A stretch of DNA of 64,000 bases from Perkinsus marinus ATCC 50983 (taxonomy: Eukaryota; Perkinsozoa; Perkinsida; Perkinsidae). The notes under the pieces are model-generated. The model was not told the DNA's origin, did no database searches, and saw only the letters and a list, made by a program, of their open reading frames with translations. Location: assembly GCF_000006405.1 (NCBI RefSeq), contig NW_003205333.1, positions 281,188 to 345,187 on the forward strand, given 5' to 3'. Below, piece by piece: positions 23,247 through 42,360 of the stretch (position 1 is its first letter; each line of letters begins with the position of its first letter). The position numbers were made by a program, and so were the translations under genes.

Positions 23247-24942
23247 TCAATCTGAAGAGTACAAGCGATAGCCAATCTCACCCCAAAAGGCGTTACTACC
23301 ATAGGCTCTCCCGACACCCGTCTCTTGAGGGCTTCGACCACCTACCACGTTCTGGTGCTGGGCCAAGCCAATATCAGAAGCCTCCGTGGTCGTGTTGAGA
23401 TCACCCGTGATTGAGCGGTGGTGAGGCGTTGAGGAAATAGACGACGGTGACAAGGAAGATGATGATGACGATGACAGGTTGGCAATCACCGATGCTAACG
23501 TCGCTGTTTCAATGTTATCTGATGCGGGTCGAAACCATGCACACCAATGGCAGACTTCATCTAGTACCTCCGGTATTGGCAACAGCATTCCCCCACACTG
23601 GCAGACTCGTAATAGGGTTTGCACCAGGAATACTAGTAGACGCTGGAACCGCAATAGACGACCTGTCGGGCACTATAGGAAGGGCGGAGGTAGCTGATTT
23701 GGTAGTACTCTGAAGCCATGTCGGACGATGAAGGCGCCGAATTGATGGAATTCCACCAGCTCTGAGGGGGAGATGGTATAGGGGAAGTAAGAGAGGGAAA
23801 TTGACTCACTGCATTGCTAGGAGTGAAGGCAGGTGCAGTGGCGCTCAAATGACTGCTTCCAGAGGTCATACTGTTGGATATATCTGGCGATGGAGTGGTA
23901 TGACAAGCAGTCAAACAGGGCTCATGGACTCACCGAATTGGCTAGACAGGCCACCCATGGAGCAGAGACCGACACTGTCGCTGCTACTATTAGTCCGCGG
24001 ACCCGAGCCCGCAACTGATACGTTCGTTACTAGAGCATAAAAGTACCTCTCTTCCTCCCTCACCATGGCACCTACTACCTGTTGTGGGAGCAGCATTCTG
24101 AGGAGACACCCTGAGGAGTCCCGAGAGGCTTATATCAGCACGGTTGAGGCCGTAGGTTCTCACTAGTTGCTCGGCCAACTTAGCTAGGGCATCACTGAGA
24201 TAGGGATGATCCTATTTTGGAGGAGTATATTATCGCAACATGCCAAACAACGAATCGCCATAATCTGTGTTATTCAGCGAACTACGACTAATGTATAACC
24301 ATTATAAAATCCCTACTCGTCTGGAGTAGTAGTAGTAGAGTCTACTGCTGATGGTTGATACTGTGGCAGTGAAAGGCGTCCACCTTGGTGCTGCAACTCC
24401 ACCTAAGACAGTAGTGAGTACAAGAAACAACAAGACTAGTTTTATTACATTTGGGGTGAAGGATGGAGCATCGACACTCAGAGTGCTAGCAGCGCTGCTC
24501 CCCTTCTCTGCCTGCACTGAGGCCGTGGCCATGTTATCAAACGAGGAGAGGGAGGGGGCGAAGTCAGCAGCCACCGGCGCCGCCGCCTCGGTTGCCGCAG
24601 GCACATGGAATAATGTAGGTAGGACGGACTCGAATCCTGGTGGAGGGGTATTCACTTGCTCAGTGTCATCATCATTGTAATCAGCCCCATTATCTAGTCC
24701 CACGGTGGCTGCTGATGATAACAGACTAACTACAAGATCCTATGAATAGATTTACGTACGTATCTGTGTAATAAGCCCATCGCCTCTAGCCTCGCTTTCT
24801 CTTGCGGTCTGGGCAACTACTCCTGAACCTCCAGCAGAATCGCCTAAGAATAGACTTCATTATAGGCGCATTCTCTTCGTGCTACTACTACTACACGCTA
24901 CTACTACTACTACACGCTACTACTACTACACGCTACTACACG

Positions 24943-25000
<58 letters not shown>

Positions 25001-25003
25001 ACG

Positions 25004-25034
<31 letters not shown>

Positions 25035-26149
25035 ACGCTACTACACGCTACTACTACTACCCATCTTAGCAACAATTGAAGCGGAAGTAGCGGCAACCTG
25101 CGGATCAGTCGGTGAACTAGCTCCGTTCTGGAAACCACAATAGACTATATAATTCTTCATCAACTGTTCAGCAAGTTGTACGAACTGGGTATGGGATCGT
25201 GACCTGAACCGAACCTCATGCGTATCTTGCGCAGCGGGAAGATTTCCTACTTGATAGCATTGTAGATCTGCCCCTTAAGATTGTACTCCTCGAGGAAGGC
25301 ATCAGGAGCGTGACGCCTGATGATCCTCAAAAGCTCTCGCTTACTCAGATCAGCGTACCTCGGACCAAATTCGGCCAAGACCTACAATAGGAAAGGTAGG
25401 CCCTACCTAGCATAGAGTAAGTGCACCTACCATCTCTGTAGTAGAATACTGAGTTGGAGGATATTGCTCAGCCAAGGGGAGTGCCTCCGTCCTAAGAGTG
25501 CTATTAACCTGAGCTGCTGCTACTGGATGATTATGATGAGGCATAGACCGAACCGCGGATGGACCCGCTCGGGACGTTCTGTAGGTTGAAGCCCACGAGG
25601 GAGCAACACTGGGGATGCCATTATTAACCCTCGGGTTGTACAACAGCGATGATAGGGATCTCGGTGATGATGATGATGCTACCGAAGCTGTTGAACGTGC
25701 AGTGCCGGGATAGGAAGCAGATGGAGGAATAGCGGAAAATGATGGTGTTGCTATAGAGTCTGAATCAACTACAGTGAAGTGGGAATCGCGATGATAATAC
25801 TACCCTTACCACTCTCTAGGCTTTGATTCCCATTAGCCCTCACTCCTGACGGCCCTCTCGATGACATACTCCCGTTAGCCCTGAGCCACTGCTGCGTTGT
25901 GCCAGGGGCCAGGCCCTCGGCCTCTCGAAAAGGCCCACGGTTCCGAGCACCTTCTGGTGGTACATTATTCCGTCCGGTCAGTGGAGTAGCAGTAGCATGA
26001 ATCGATCCACCCAAGCCGTCCGAGGTGTTGGTAGTAGGGTAGTAAGGGGCGGAATAGGCATTGTAACCAGGCGGGGGATTCCGACCGGCTGTTGGAGTAT
26101 CCGCAGTCCCCCTTGGGCCTATGTGTGAATTGTGGGACGGTACCGCCAT
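23247..26149 (-). CDS. Ser/Pro-rich multi-exon protein (unknown function)
   Basis: A likely start is ATG 26149. The first exon is low-complexity and proline/glycine-rich (GRNPPPGYNAYSAPYYPTT.., TGRNNVPPEG). The second exon (about 25775-25440) is Ser/Ala-rich. A well-formed exon at about 25383-25254 encodes a folded-looking segment (VLAEFGPRYADLSKRELLRI then IRRHAPDAFLEEYNLKGQIYNAIK). Two exons share a LAEQL motif: LAEQLMKNYIVYCGF near 25140 and LAEQLVRTYGLNRAD near 24170. Further exons are acidic and Pro-rich (NTPPPGFESVLPTLFHVP). A trinucleotide array sits in one intron. Exon borders and the 3' end are uncertain, and the span may contain two genes. No family is assigned. Confidence 0.4.
24881..25060. 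repeat. (TAC)n microsatellite with interspersed CACGC
   Basis: About 180 bp of tac/act triplets interrupted by 'acacgcta' units. It lies between coding-like exons of the minus-strand gene, so it is intronic. Homopolymeric Leu/Thr frames across it are not genes. Confidence 0.9.
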
Positions 26150-26288
26150 GATGACGCCGATTGGAAATAAAACCCTCCCATACCATCCATCCACCACTTC
26201 TCATCGAGAACACCCCCCACCAATTTAAATACCCTTGAGCACAGGATACATTATGATAGGAAACAACAGTGAGCTACTAGTCAAGCAA

Positions 26289-28522
<2,234 letters not shown>

Positions 28523-28851
28523 GCTTATGATGAATCAACTGCCAAGACCAATTACGTCCCCATCATTTCTATGAGCCGAGGAGGAAGACCCCCACGACGT
28601 CTGGTGGCGAGAAGAACCAACAATCGAAGGGAATGCACACAACAGTCGACCATCTCAAAGGTCGTCGGTTCGAATCCGGGTCACGTTGTTTTTTCTCACA
28701 ATTAATCTCCGACGCATTTTGGAACCGTGAAGGTCGCACTTTCCGTCGCCGTACACCTCTGTAGGGTCCCTTACCAGTCCACCTCAGCTCCCCACTGAGT
28801 CGTACCCTAACCCTTCTCTGGTTAGTTCTGGTGGCGTTATCTACTTTACTC
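28523..28851. promoter_or_regulatory. Divergent promoter region, MetAP2 / V-ATPase subunit a
   Basis: These 329 bp separate two start codons pointing in opposite directions, so both promoters and leaders must lie here or overlap the genes. Within it, 28601-28699 reads on the minus strand as a possible 5'UTR intron (GTGAGAAAA...CCACCAG). It contains a tRNA T-arm (ggttcgaatcc on the plus strand) followed by a run of six T. Confidence 0.5.
28601..28699 (-). repeat. tRNA-3'-half-like sequence in a putative 5'UTR intron
   Basis: On the plus strand ggttcgaatcc is an exact B-box, preceded by an anticodon-arm-like stem (cgacc...ggtcg) and followed by cacgttgtttttt. No acceptor stem or full cloverleaf is present. 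The minus strand shows gtgagaaaa at one end and ccaccag at the other. Confidence 0.5.
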
Positions 28852-31433
28852 ATGGGCCTCCTTCGAAGCGAGACCATGAAGCATGGGACCCTGGTCCTCC
28901 CTGTCGATCGGGCCCGGGAGTTCGTAGACGTCATCGGCTACTCTGTAAGGTCTACGAGCCCCCACACTGAGTTGATGATCTCTCCTCTTTTTCATCGTCA
29001 GACACGAATAGAATTTGAGGACATGAATAGTGCTAGTATGCATAGGAATTACCGGAAGTATATACAAAGGTGATACCAGCATCACTACGACTCGTCAGGA
29101 TCAGCCTTACTGTCAGGATTGAGGAGCTCGAGAGGATAATACGGTTCCTAGAGGTGGAGATCCACGAGGCATCGCCTCATAGTAGAATACGGAAAGGTCA
29201 TATAGAATCATTCGTGATGGACACTGCTGAGGTATGCGTAGTAGGGAGGGGTAGAAGGGGGAAATGGGGACGTCCCTCTTCAGAACTATCGATTGGATAC
29301 ACTGGAGGCTGACCTCAAAAGAATATACCAGCGATTTGTGAAGTTTCAGGAGAACAACGCGTAATGATACCTCTACTATGGTAGGCAATGTATAGTGACC
29401 CTTCAGGGAGCTCATATCGTCGAGGAACGCCGCTTTGGAGGAAAAATACGTTTGTTTCGCCGCGAGCAACTTTCGAGGATACCTTGGGAACTCTGATGAA
29501 AGTGAGTGTAATACGTGGTGACACTATCAAAAAAGTCTCCCCTCATTTTCCAGGTTTTCTATCGAGTGCTGTGCTCAATCCTCAGCAGGTAAGTTCGCCT
29601 TCTCTTATGAGGTTATTAAAGTCCTTAGGCATCTCTCATTGAGGAGGGGGAGGCTCTCACAGGAGCTTATCGCGGTCGCTCAGAGCGGTCCACGGCCGGG
29701 GTCAGCTGCATTGCTGGGGTAGTTCTACAGGTAAGGTGGATACACCTCACAACGCGAGTGACTTGTGTCGGTCTCAGTCGGATCAGACGAGGTTCGCGAG
29801 AGTTTTATTCCGAGCCACATTTGGCAACACGTGGGAAGATATCTTAGCGCACTCGGAAGATTTCACACTGCTTGCATCAGATTCACAGATTTCGTCCAAA
29901 TTCCGGAAGCACTTCGGGATGCGAAAACTGGCGAAAATGAATATTACAGCGTTTTCATGGTCTACTTTCAGGTGAGCATCATCCTATTGCAGGTGGGGTC
30001 ATTTCTGATGACTTGCCCTACTGTTTCAGGGTTACTCTCCAACCACTGGAAGTATGGCTCAAAAAATACGTAGGATATGCACAGCCTTCGGTGCTCATAT
30101 GTACCCCTGGCCACACAGCGAGTCGGAGGCCTCTGCCCGAATGGGGGTAAGTGAAAGTGAATGATGACAATGTATTTTGGTGAGTGGATCGATCAGGATT
30201 TGGATGAGCTTCTAGTTGACAAGCTGCAGGCGTTGGATGCCTATAGGAGGTTTATAGAGGTAGGGCAAGACATGTATTGTTGGTGATCTCATTGGTATTA
30301 CTCAGGAGGAAATCGAACATTTGGTAGAACCAGTTGGGATCGGGGGAAATTCTCTCATTGAGGATTGGGCTCTCTTTCTGGCCAAAGTCAGTTGTTGCGA
30401 TTTTGATAACGACTGTGTATACGATTTTGGTATTAGGAAAAAGGCATATATACTTTGTTGAATATGTTCGAGGGTGACGTAACGCTGAGATGCGACTGTT
30501 GGTACCCAGCAGAGGAGGAGGATGATATTCGTCATACACTGGTTCGAATGAGCTCTACTAATATGGTAGGAATAGAAATGATGGTAGTAGTGATGATAGG
30601 GACTCACGGGACTTCAGGTGGGAGCGATGCTATTGACTGATCACGACCAGCTGTATGCCGCTACGACGGGCCAGGAGGAGCAAGTCGCTCATCGCGGTAG
30701 GAGTCCGCCGACCTACATGAAGACCAATGAGGTCACTCAAATAGCGCAGGATCTGGTGGATACGTAATAAGTTCGGCTTCTGTCCATAACGGCACTTTGC
30801 TCTTGACAGGTACGGCATTCCGCGGTATAAAGAGGCTAATCCGGCGCTGTTCACCGTCGTTACCTTTCCCTTCCTATTTGGTGTCATGTTCGGGGACGTT
30901 GGCCATGGTGCTATGCTCTTCCTACTAGGGACTTGGGCTATAATTCAAGTGAGGGATAATCTGCCTCTTATTATTGTAGCTGACTTGTCATTCAGGGACC
31001 GCAGTTGGACCGTTCCTTAGCTGTGTTACGCAAGATGCGTTTCATGGTCACGGCTATGGGCTTTTTCGCCATATTCGCAGGTAGTATTAGCAACCCAAAC
31101 AATGGAGTTTCACCCTAGTGATATGAAAAACACTAGTGAAAAACATATTTCATGACTACTGCATATCACTGCGAATATCGCGTTTTTCACCGAGTTTAAC
31201 GCCACTTCACGTTAAACGTATAATCGTTCTATCTATACTCGTGTGTAACCGTTCTATCATTTCACAGGTCTCATGTATAACGATTTCTTTGCGGTGGGGC
31301 TCAACCTCTTCGGTAGTCGGTAATAGTCTACCTATGGCGCGCTATCGTTGGCTATGTCATTTGCTCAGCTGGGATTGTTCTGGTATCACCTGCCGTCCAT
31401 TATATGATACCACCAATACCGGAAATCAACAGG

Positions 31434-31482
<49 letters not shown>

Positions 31483-33147
31483 CGTGTGAAGTCAGGACCA
31501 CCCTAATGTGGTGTATTAGGTTCCTATCCATACGCTGGGCCGTATCCCTTTGGGTTGGACCCTGTGTGGCATGGTGCTACCAATGAGCTCGTGTATGTGA
31601 ATTCGATGAAGATGAAGATCTCAGTGCTTTTCGGTGAGGCGTCACTCACGATCGTCAGCAGCAGTATTTTTATGGTCTTTTTTCAGGCGTTGTCCAAATG
31701 CTACTGGGCATTTTTCTCAAGTTCTCTAATGCGGTATACGACCGTAGTGCTGTGGACTTCTTTTTCGAGTGCATACCGCAGGTAGTAATAGGGCATTTTC
31801 ATCTTGTGCTCGCAGACTGGTACTGGCCTTTATTATTTCAACTACTATTACTACCGTGCGGGACTGGAGCCGTCGTGTCGTCCTTGTCGAGATCGTCGCA
31901 GCTGAGCGCTCATTGTCGCCTCCTTTCAGTTGGTATTCCTCGTCAGCATTTTCGGCTATATGGACTGGATGATTTTGTACTATTACCTCTGTTCCGTCTT
32001 CAACGTAGACGCTGTACTTACTATTAGGTATAAGTGGACCCGTGATATCTCTTTCAACCCAGCACCGGGCCTCATCAACACCCTCATAGCGATGTCACTG
32101 GGTCAGGGTGTTAAGCCAGGCCAAGTTCTCTATCCTGGTAAGAGTAGTCACTCTCGAGGGGATGATTTTTTTGTCATCAGACCAAGGTTGGGTCCAGTCG
32201 TTGCTCATATTCCTAGCGGTAATCAGCGTCCCTCTAATGCTGGTGCCCAAACCAGTTATACTATGGTGGAAGCATAGACAATCTGAGTAAGCCGGCGAGT
32301 ATTGGCGTCGTTGTTTGAAGTAATTGTTACTGGTCTTCAGCGAACAGTTCATGCAACGGCAGCGAGCCCATGCAGTGCGACGTCGTGACGAGGCTGGGCT
32401 TGGGCTTATGGACCATCAAACAGATGCTGTGGAAATGGTACGTCTTCGAGTGGTCGACGCTGCCCTGGCACTGCGATTCCCTGTAGACTGTGGGAGGCTC
32501 ATCATCATCATCATCATCATCGACGATGAAGGCAGAGACTGGCGAGGATGAGGAGTTCGACTTGGGAGATGTAGTTATACATCAGGTCATCGAAACCATC
32601 GAGGTAGTCACTGAGGCAGCACTATCATCATCATTATGAATACTCTGTATTGCAGTTTGTCCTTGGTACGGTATCCCATACAGCCTCCTATCTCCGTCTC
32701 TGGGCATTGTCCCTCGCCCATCAACAGCTCAGTTTGGTCTTCCTAGAGATGACCGTAATGCTTATTGCGACTTTTTCTCGCACTACGATTCTCATTAGGT
32801 CTTCCATGCTATGGCCAATGGACCGTATGTAATCAATGCCATCGGGATTTACATATCTTTCGCGATATTCTTCGGTATAACATTAGCGGTTCTGATGGGC
32901 ATGGACGTCCTCGAGTGTTTCCTCCACGTTTTGAGGTAGTTTTATTTCCGAAAATGCTCGAACTGCTTCGCTCCGCTGTGATTTTTAGGTTGCATTGGGT
33001 GGAGTTCCAGTCGAAATTCTTCCGTGGTGATGGTCATAAATTTGAGCCCTATACCCACGAGAATGTGAGAGACGCGCGGTATCGAACTCGACGAGATTCG
33101 ACTTTTTTGGTGGGCAGGTCCTTGAGCAAGCTACCCAGCATACTTGA
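28852..33147 (+). CDS. V-type proton ATPase 100 kDa subunit a
   Basis: This is the membrane (V0) subunit that forms the proton half-channels of the vacuolar ATPase. It starts [17 protein letters not shown], the family N-terminus. The cytosolic domain follows with [16 protein letters not shown], then [15 protein letters not shown], then [11 protein letters not shown]. The membrane domain has [53 protein letters not shown], and the essential-Arg helix [20 protein letters not shown]. The end is [18 protein letters not shown]. At least fifteen short introns are present, several confirmed by phase. One intron holds an inverted-repeat element (31105-31220) and another a (GTA)n array. I place the stop at 33145-33147 after splicing a 53-nt intron (33065-33117). 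Without that splice the frame would run to 33178. Confidence 0.9.
31105..31220 (+). mobile_element. Inverted-repeat element family B, right end lost, in a V-ATPase intron
   Basis: It begins gagtttcaccc and shares 'gactactgcatatcac', 'gtttttcac' and 'acgccac.tcacgt' with the copy at 39184-39294. The 3' inverted terminus is absent. It lies in the intron between AIFAG and LMYNDFF. Confidence 0.6.
31434..31482 (+). repeat. (GTA)n microsatellite in a V-ATPase intron
   Basis: About 16 perfect gta/tag triplets, inside the intron that separates LNLFG from [11 protein letters not shown]. Confidence 0.9.
33065..33117 (+). repeat. tRNA-T-arm-like intron at the V-ATPase 3' end
   Basis: This 53-nt intron starts gtgagagacgcgcggtatcg and ends gggcag. 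It holds a degenerate B-box-like stretch (ggtatcgaactc) followed by six T. It resembles the PDE intron at 42865-42911 (gagagacgcaggttcgatcc). Confidence 0.5.
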
Positions 33148-34052
33148 CAGTCGCCGACGCCATTTTATGCATAATTGATAGAGATAAATTTGATAAGGAT
33201 CCTTGTGTTGTCTGTGATGACGAAAAATACCCTCTCCTTGCGATTGGCTATGATGATTGATTGGTATTATGAATTGCTCTTACCGGGGATCGATCTCGCC
33301 TACTACTAATGATTAGATTAGTTGCTGCTGCTACTACACTTACATACATCGTTCCTCTCGAAGGAGGGTGCAATTGTTCTAGCATTGTGTTAAGTTACCA
33401 CGACAATCATCATGGAGGAAGACTAACTCAAAACTACATAGCAAGACACATTTGATTGATATTTGTAGCTCTAGAACTGCGGCGACGGTATCATAGCACT
33501 GCGATACAGTAGTTACCATTCGGGAAACACCTTCCGATACAATAATCCCTCTTATTGCATCGACAGTTACCAATTGACAATGAACAACGTTTCGTCGAGT
33601 TAACTCTATCTCTATCTGATGACGTTGTGAAACATCACTGAGATGGTCCATTGGGGCGACATCCGCCGCTTTTACCGTTTCGTCAAAGATAGCATTGATG
33701 GTAGTGTTTATACGATAAGTGACTGACAGAAAAGTGATGATAGATATATGCCTCATCTTTTAAAGCGAGAATAGGACATAATTCCCTTTATGTGTTGGTC
33801 ATGAAAAATGCCTACTACGGCGTTTCAACACAAAATACGTGTCGAATAAGCTCGAGCGGCTTAAAATGCCGGATCGAATATTCTGCCGTGAGGCTCCTAT
33901 TAGGAAGAGCACGAGTTGATCGACAAGGATACCGACGCTAACCGATGAGTGATCGACGATGAGTGATCTGAATTATAGCGCGCGCCCAAGTGATCGATTT
34001 ACTCCCCAATAGCTATTAACCACCGTCTTCATCTCGGCTTCATTCACCAACC
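33148..34052. other. Intergenic, one doubtful small frame
   Basis: A minus-strand ATG frame of 125 codons (33379-33756) starts with a mildly hydrophobic N-terminus but has no other support. The last 300 bp is the probable RPS8 promoter. Confidence 0.3.
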
Positions 34053-34922
34053 ATGGGAATCAGCAGGGATAGTCGTCACAAGCACAGGTAAAACGTCGAC
34101 TACTACTCGTGTCGTTATAGTAGAGGGACTCGCTGGCATCGTGTGAAATATTCCCATTGAGTTTTGGCGTCCTATACCGGCGACCTTCAACCACTGACTG
34201 ACCATCCGATTGGTTCCTATTGTTATTCTTTTCTTCTCTTTTGCAGAGCTACCGGAGGTGTCCGTGCCATCCACCAGAAGAAGCGTCAGTTCGAGCTCGG
34301 CCGCCCCGCTGCTATGACCAAGCTTGGCAACAGGCGTGTCCGCGTTGTCAGGTGCCGCGGTGGCAACCTCAAGTTCCGGTAATTCCTCCTCTTAAGTTCG
34401 ATAGTCATGTTCTTATTGCTTTCTCTCAGTGCCCTCCGTTTGGATACCGGTAACTACTCTTGGGGGTCCGAAGGTGTCTCTCGTAAGACCCGTATCTTGA
34501 ACACTGTCTACAACGCTTCCAACAACGAGTTGGTCCGTACCAACACTTTGGTCAAGAACACCATCGTCCAGATTGATGCCGCTCCCTTCAAGCAGTGGTA
34601 CGAGCAGCACTTCGGCATCGAGCTCAGTAATACATTACTCTTCCAGTGCGACGGTTATTACTCGTGTTGTTCATTTTCAGGCAAGAAGGGCGCTGCGGAG
34701 GTTGATACTACCGGCAAGTCCAATTCCGTCGTTGCCAAGCTGAAGGCTCGTCGTGCCGATCGCTACCTCGATCCCGCTGTTGAGGAGCAGTTCGCCGCTG
34801 GCCGTCTTCTGGCTTGCATCTCAAGTCGCCCTGGTCAGTCCGGCCGTGCCGACGGTTACATCCTTGAGGGTGAGGAGCTTGCCTTCTACATGAGGAAGCT
34901 CGAGAAGAAGAGCAAGAAGTAG
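34053..34922 (+). CDS. RPS8: 40S ribosomal protein S8 (eS8)
   Basis: This is a component of the small cytosolic ribosomal subunit. Four exons are in phase: 34053-34087, 34247-34378, 34430-34626 and 34681-34922. They give 201 residues, against about 200-208 in the family. It starts [16 protein letters not shown], the invariant eS8 N-terminus. [37 protein letters not shown] and [16 protein letters not shown] follow. It closes with [20 protein letters not shown] near the C-terminus. The first intron, after residue 12, is the longest (159 nt). The gene is unusually rich in C-ending and T-ending optimal codons relative to neighbours, consistent with high expression. Confidence 0.97.
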
Positions 34923-35104
34923 TTCTCCCTATGTACCGCTCTGGTGTCCCCCAATTTGGCGAATATCCTCAAAAGCCGTTCCGGTGGATGAACAACGTTG
35001 TGTCTAGTTTAGTTTTAATTAACATTACCACTCCAACTTGAACTCGGCATGGATATCAACGTGGCACATCCAACATGTATGCTGCAGTATTTCTGCAGTG
35101 TATA

Positions 35105-37269
35105 TCATCCTGTATAAAATGGGCTGGGTGGTACATTACGGGGTCCTGGGGACTGGGAAAGAGTAAGTGATCGGCGAAGTTGACGCAGCTTAATTGACTT
35201 ACCTTTCTAACTGGTGGTGTAGTAGCATAAGGTGCTTTGATGCCGCCTCCCTTAACAGCTATTGGCCCGTTGATCTTCTGGAAAACCTCTCTGGGTATCT
35301 GCTCATCGTACTCGGCGAATGTGTTATTGTTGTTTGTTCCTAACCTTATTGGCTCCTCGAGGATTTTGACAATACTGCGGCACACCAGCCTTCTGTCCAC
35401 CGAATGCTGGCAGTCTGTCGGTCATTCGGAATTCTCTCATGTCATCTGATATTATAATTGACATTTTGCGATCATCTCATCGAATGGGTATTACCTTGGG
35501 CTGTGCAACTTACTCCTACAGGGCTCACGTCTTCCCTATTGAACTCGTGCTGGAAGTCTTGCCATAGCTTAGTGTTTTTGAAGAGTATATCGTGCTTTAC
35601 CACGGGTACGTGTCCGGCGTAGCCCGAGGGGAAGTCGCTACGGACAGCCACTTCTCTCAGGTTAACCATGTCGTGGTAGTTGGTGCGGTACCTGTGAAAT
35701 CTCGCGTGTTGTTGAGCAATACAACTTCATCGCTTTACATGTTTTTGACTGTGTCCCTGAAGGCCTGGTGCCAGTGCCATTGGCTAGAGAGGTCCGTAGG
35801 GTCGTGGAAATCAGCGGCGTCGTCTCTCGGGGACACCTCGTCTGAGTGAATTGCTTTAACCCTCTGACTTTTCAGTAGGCTCACCAGTTGGTTGGAGAGA
35901 CTCCAGCTGTGGAGGAGTATCCTCAACCATGTGGATTCGAGTGAAGTCGAAAGTCCTATTAGACGCGGGAGTCACCCTGTGTGATTAACACAACATAGAT
36001 TGAGTTAACGAATGACAACTTTGATGGCGAAGGTGGTTTGCATGATTATGAAGTCGGGTAGAATTGACTTGTAAATCGATGGTCCTTTTGGTCACATCAC
36101 GTAGAGGATAATAGTCATCGGCATCAGGCCGATTGGGGAACAGCAAGACTCTCATCTTCACTCAGTAAGTCCGATACGGCTGGGGTCTCGAGTTCGCGTA
36201 TCTTCTCTAACACTTCCTATAGAGAAATACTGCTGTTATCCAGAATTAATATCCGCTCTTACTTTCTGCATCTCTTTGGAGAAATCCCTAGCCTTCCTTT
36301 CGAGTCTCCGACGATCTGATTCATCGAGGTTGCTGAGGTCTGAAGTTGCGAGTTGAATGGCTGAAGAGTAACCTTCGCCCTCAGGCAGTGTTGCTTTGAT
36401 GGCGTTCCTGATGCAACAGACGGAGCCGGTTGGTTTGCAAATTCCGATCGACTTTTCAAAGATTCTTACTGGAGTTTCGTGATGAGTTCCTCCATCATTG
36501 AGATGAACTCAGCAGCCGTTTGCTCCACTTTATCCCGAGCTTCTTGTTCCTTGATTTCCTTCAGTTCGTATTCCTTCGCCTGCACGTAGAATCTCACAAT
36601 ATGAGAGAGAATCGTTCGCTTACTTTATCCCGGATCATTTCCTCCATCTCGTTGACGCAAATCTCTCGATCCTCGCGGAGTTCCGCCAAATTTGTTTCCA
36701 AAGAATTGATTTCTTGGATGAGGACGTCTTGCGTCGCCTTGTATCTGAAGAGAACGAATATATGAGGTTCACCAAGCCGCGGCAAGACTTGAACCGGGGA
36801 TCGGCTGCTCTGAAACCTGGCGCTCTACCACTGAGCTACATATCCTCTATTATTTCACGACTTTCTACCTCCGTGCGTGGTCTCCTACTACGCTTGTAGT
36901 GATCATTCTATTCAGCCTTCCTGTTTCATCTACGTTATCAACCTGCTGCGCATACGTACCACTCACTGCCGCCCCATATTTCCATCAATCCACAGTTTAC
37001 CTCTCGTTTGTATTCTTGAAATATTCTGGTATGATCCTCAGCAGCGCGAGTTCGTATCTCTAGCTCCTGTTCAATGCTCTTTACTCCATTTTCGAGCTCA
37101 TCGTACAATTCTTCTGGTTTCATCGTCACCTACCATCAAAGGTAGAATCTAGTAGATTGCGAGTTTGTGCCCTTCTATCGTAGGGAGTCGATAAGGGACC
37201 ATTGTCATCCCCGCGATAGTGTGCCCTTACCCCAATTGTTTCTTGTTTCTTTGCTCCCTTTTTTCCCAT
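35105..37269 (-). CDS. Coiled-coil protein with a GYAGHVP-type C-terminal domain (axoneme-like)
   Basis: It starts MGKKGAKKQETIG (ATG 37269). The next exons are continuous charged coiled coil: PEELYDELENGVKSIEQELE, IQEINSLETNLAELREDREI and VQAKEYELKEIKEQEARDKV. A second helical block follows (LDESDRRRLERKARDFSKEM). The C-terminal part has VRSDFPSGYAGHVPVVKHDI and NTKLWQDFQHEF, reminiscent of the GYxGxxP repeats of microtubule inner proteins of the FAM166/CIMIP2 type. It ends near PYATTPPVRKSPGPRN. A splice at AACAT|gtaaag...cag|GTAC joins the two C-terminal exons in phase. A role in a flagellar axoneme is inference. The coiled-coil part and the GYAGHVP part could be separate genes. Confidence 0.55.
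36780..36845 (-). pseudogene. Degenerate tRNA in an intron of the coiled-coil gene
   Basis: The minus strand shows an intact A-box/D-arm (TAGCTCAGTGGTAGAGCG) and ggttcaagt, with tRNA-like spacing. The acceptor (GGATATG against CTTGCCGC), anticodon stem and T-stem do not pair. A TCA would sit at the anticodon, but with no real stem this should not be read as a suppressor or Sec tRNA. Confidence 0.55.
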
Positions 37270-37408
37270 GTGAACTGTTTACAAAAGCTGCTCATTAATC
37301 TTCTTCTAAGTATTCCATTTCAATTCAGTTCGCTTCGTTTCGTCACACCTTGATCGGTAGTACACTCCACCCCTTTAATAACACGACACGTAAACTACCA
37401 ATAGAGCC

Positions 37409-37729
37409 ATGAGACTCGTGAAACTACTGACACTTCTGATACTAATGACTGTGGGCAAAATCTTTCTCTACGATGGTACAATGTGTGGTTATATACATCT
37501 TATTGATCTCATCCTCAAGCTGCGGTCACTAAGTTCGGACGATGATATCTCGCGTGATTGTCTGAAAATTTACCTCGCGTTTTTGGCGAGGCTCTTCGAC
37601 CCACCTCGCGAAGCACGCGGACGGAAACTTATCGAGTCGCTCGACATACCCTCATCACTGATACTTGTGACTGAGCTTCTCAACTCTATCGACCCCCCTC
37701 TGAAAATAATCACCACTGTCGCCCTGTAA
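37409..37729 (+). CDS. Possible small secreted or membrane protein
   Basis: This is a single ATG frame of 106 codons. The first 22 residues (MRLVKLLTLLILMTVGKIFL..) look like a signal peptide or signal anchor. They are followed by a helical Leu-rich and charged segment with one Cys pair. It lies between two minus-strand genes and overlaps a 65-codon antisense frame. No family is known. It may be chance. Confidence 0.25.
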   Translation: MRLVKLLTLLILMTVGKIFLYDGTMCGYIHLIDLILKLRSLSSDDDISRDCLKIYLAFLARLFDPPREARGRKLIESLDIPSSLILVTELLNSIDPPLKIITTVAL

Positions 37730-37950
37730 CGAACCCAAGCAAAATCACTACTATCGTAGTTCACCAATAGCCTACAGAAAACGTCCTCAAATTACAGGTT
37801 CAATATTAGCTTCTTGAATGGTACAAAGAGAAACTTTCATCAGTCACTGGCTATAGTTCTTCCCATCGAAGAGCTTCACGTTCGCAGTGGAATAAAACCA
37901 TCGGGATGGTGAATAACATCGTCATGTACCCAAATCGATCAAACGATCGA

Positions 37951-42360
<4,410 letters not shown>

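Noticed and set aside
24802-25143. Leu-rich/Thr-rich frames on the plus strand
   Set aside because: Same reason: a (TAC)n array. The real coding signal at the edges is on the minus strand.
33379-33756. 125-codon minus-strand frame with a hydrophobic start
   Set aside because: No family, no splice partners and no codon signal distinct from intergenic DNA. Kept only as a note.
36780-36845. A tRNA with anticodon TCA (Sec or suppressor)
   Set aside because: The acceptor, anticodon and T stems do not pair, so the TCA position has no meaning. It is called a tRNA relic.
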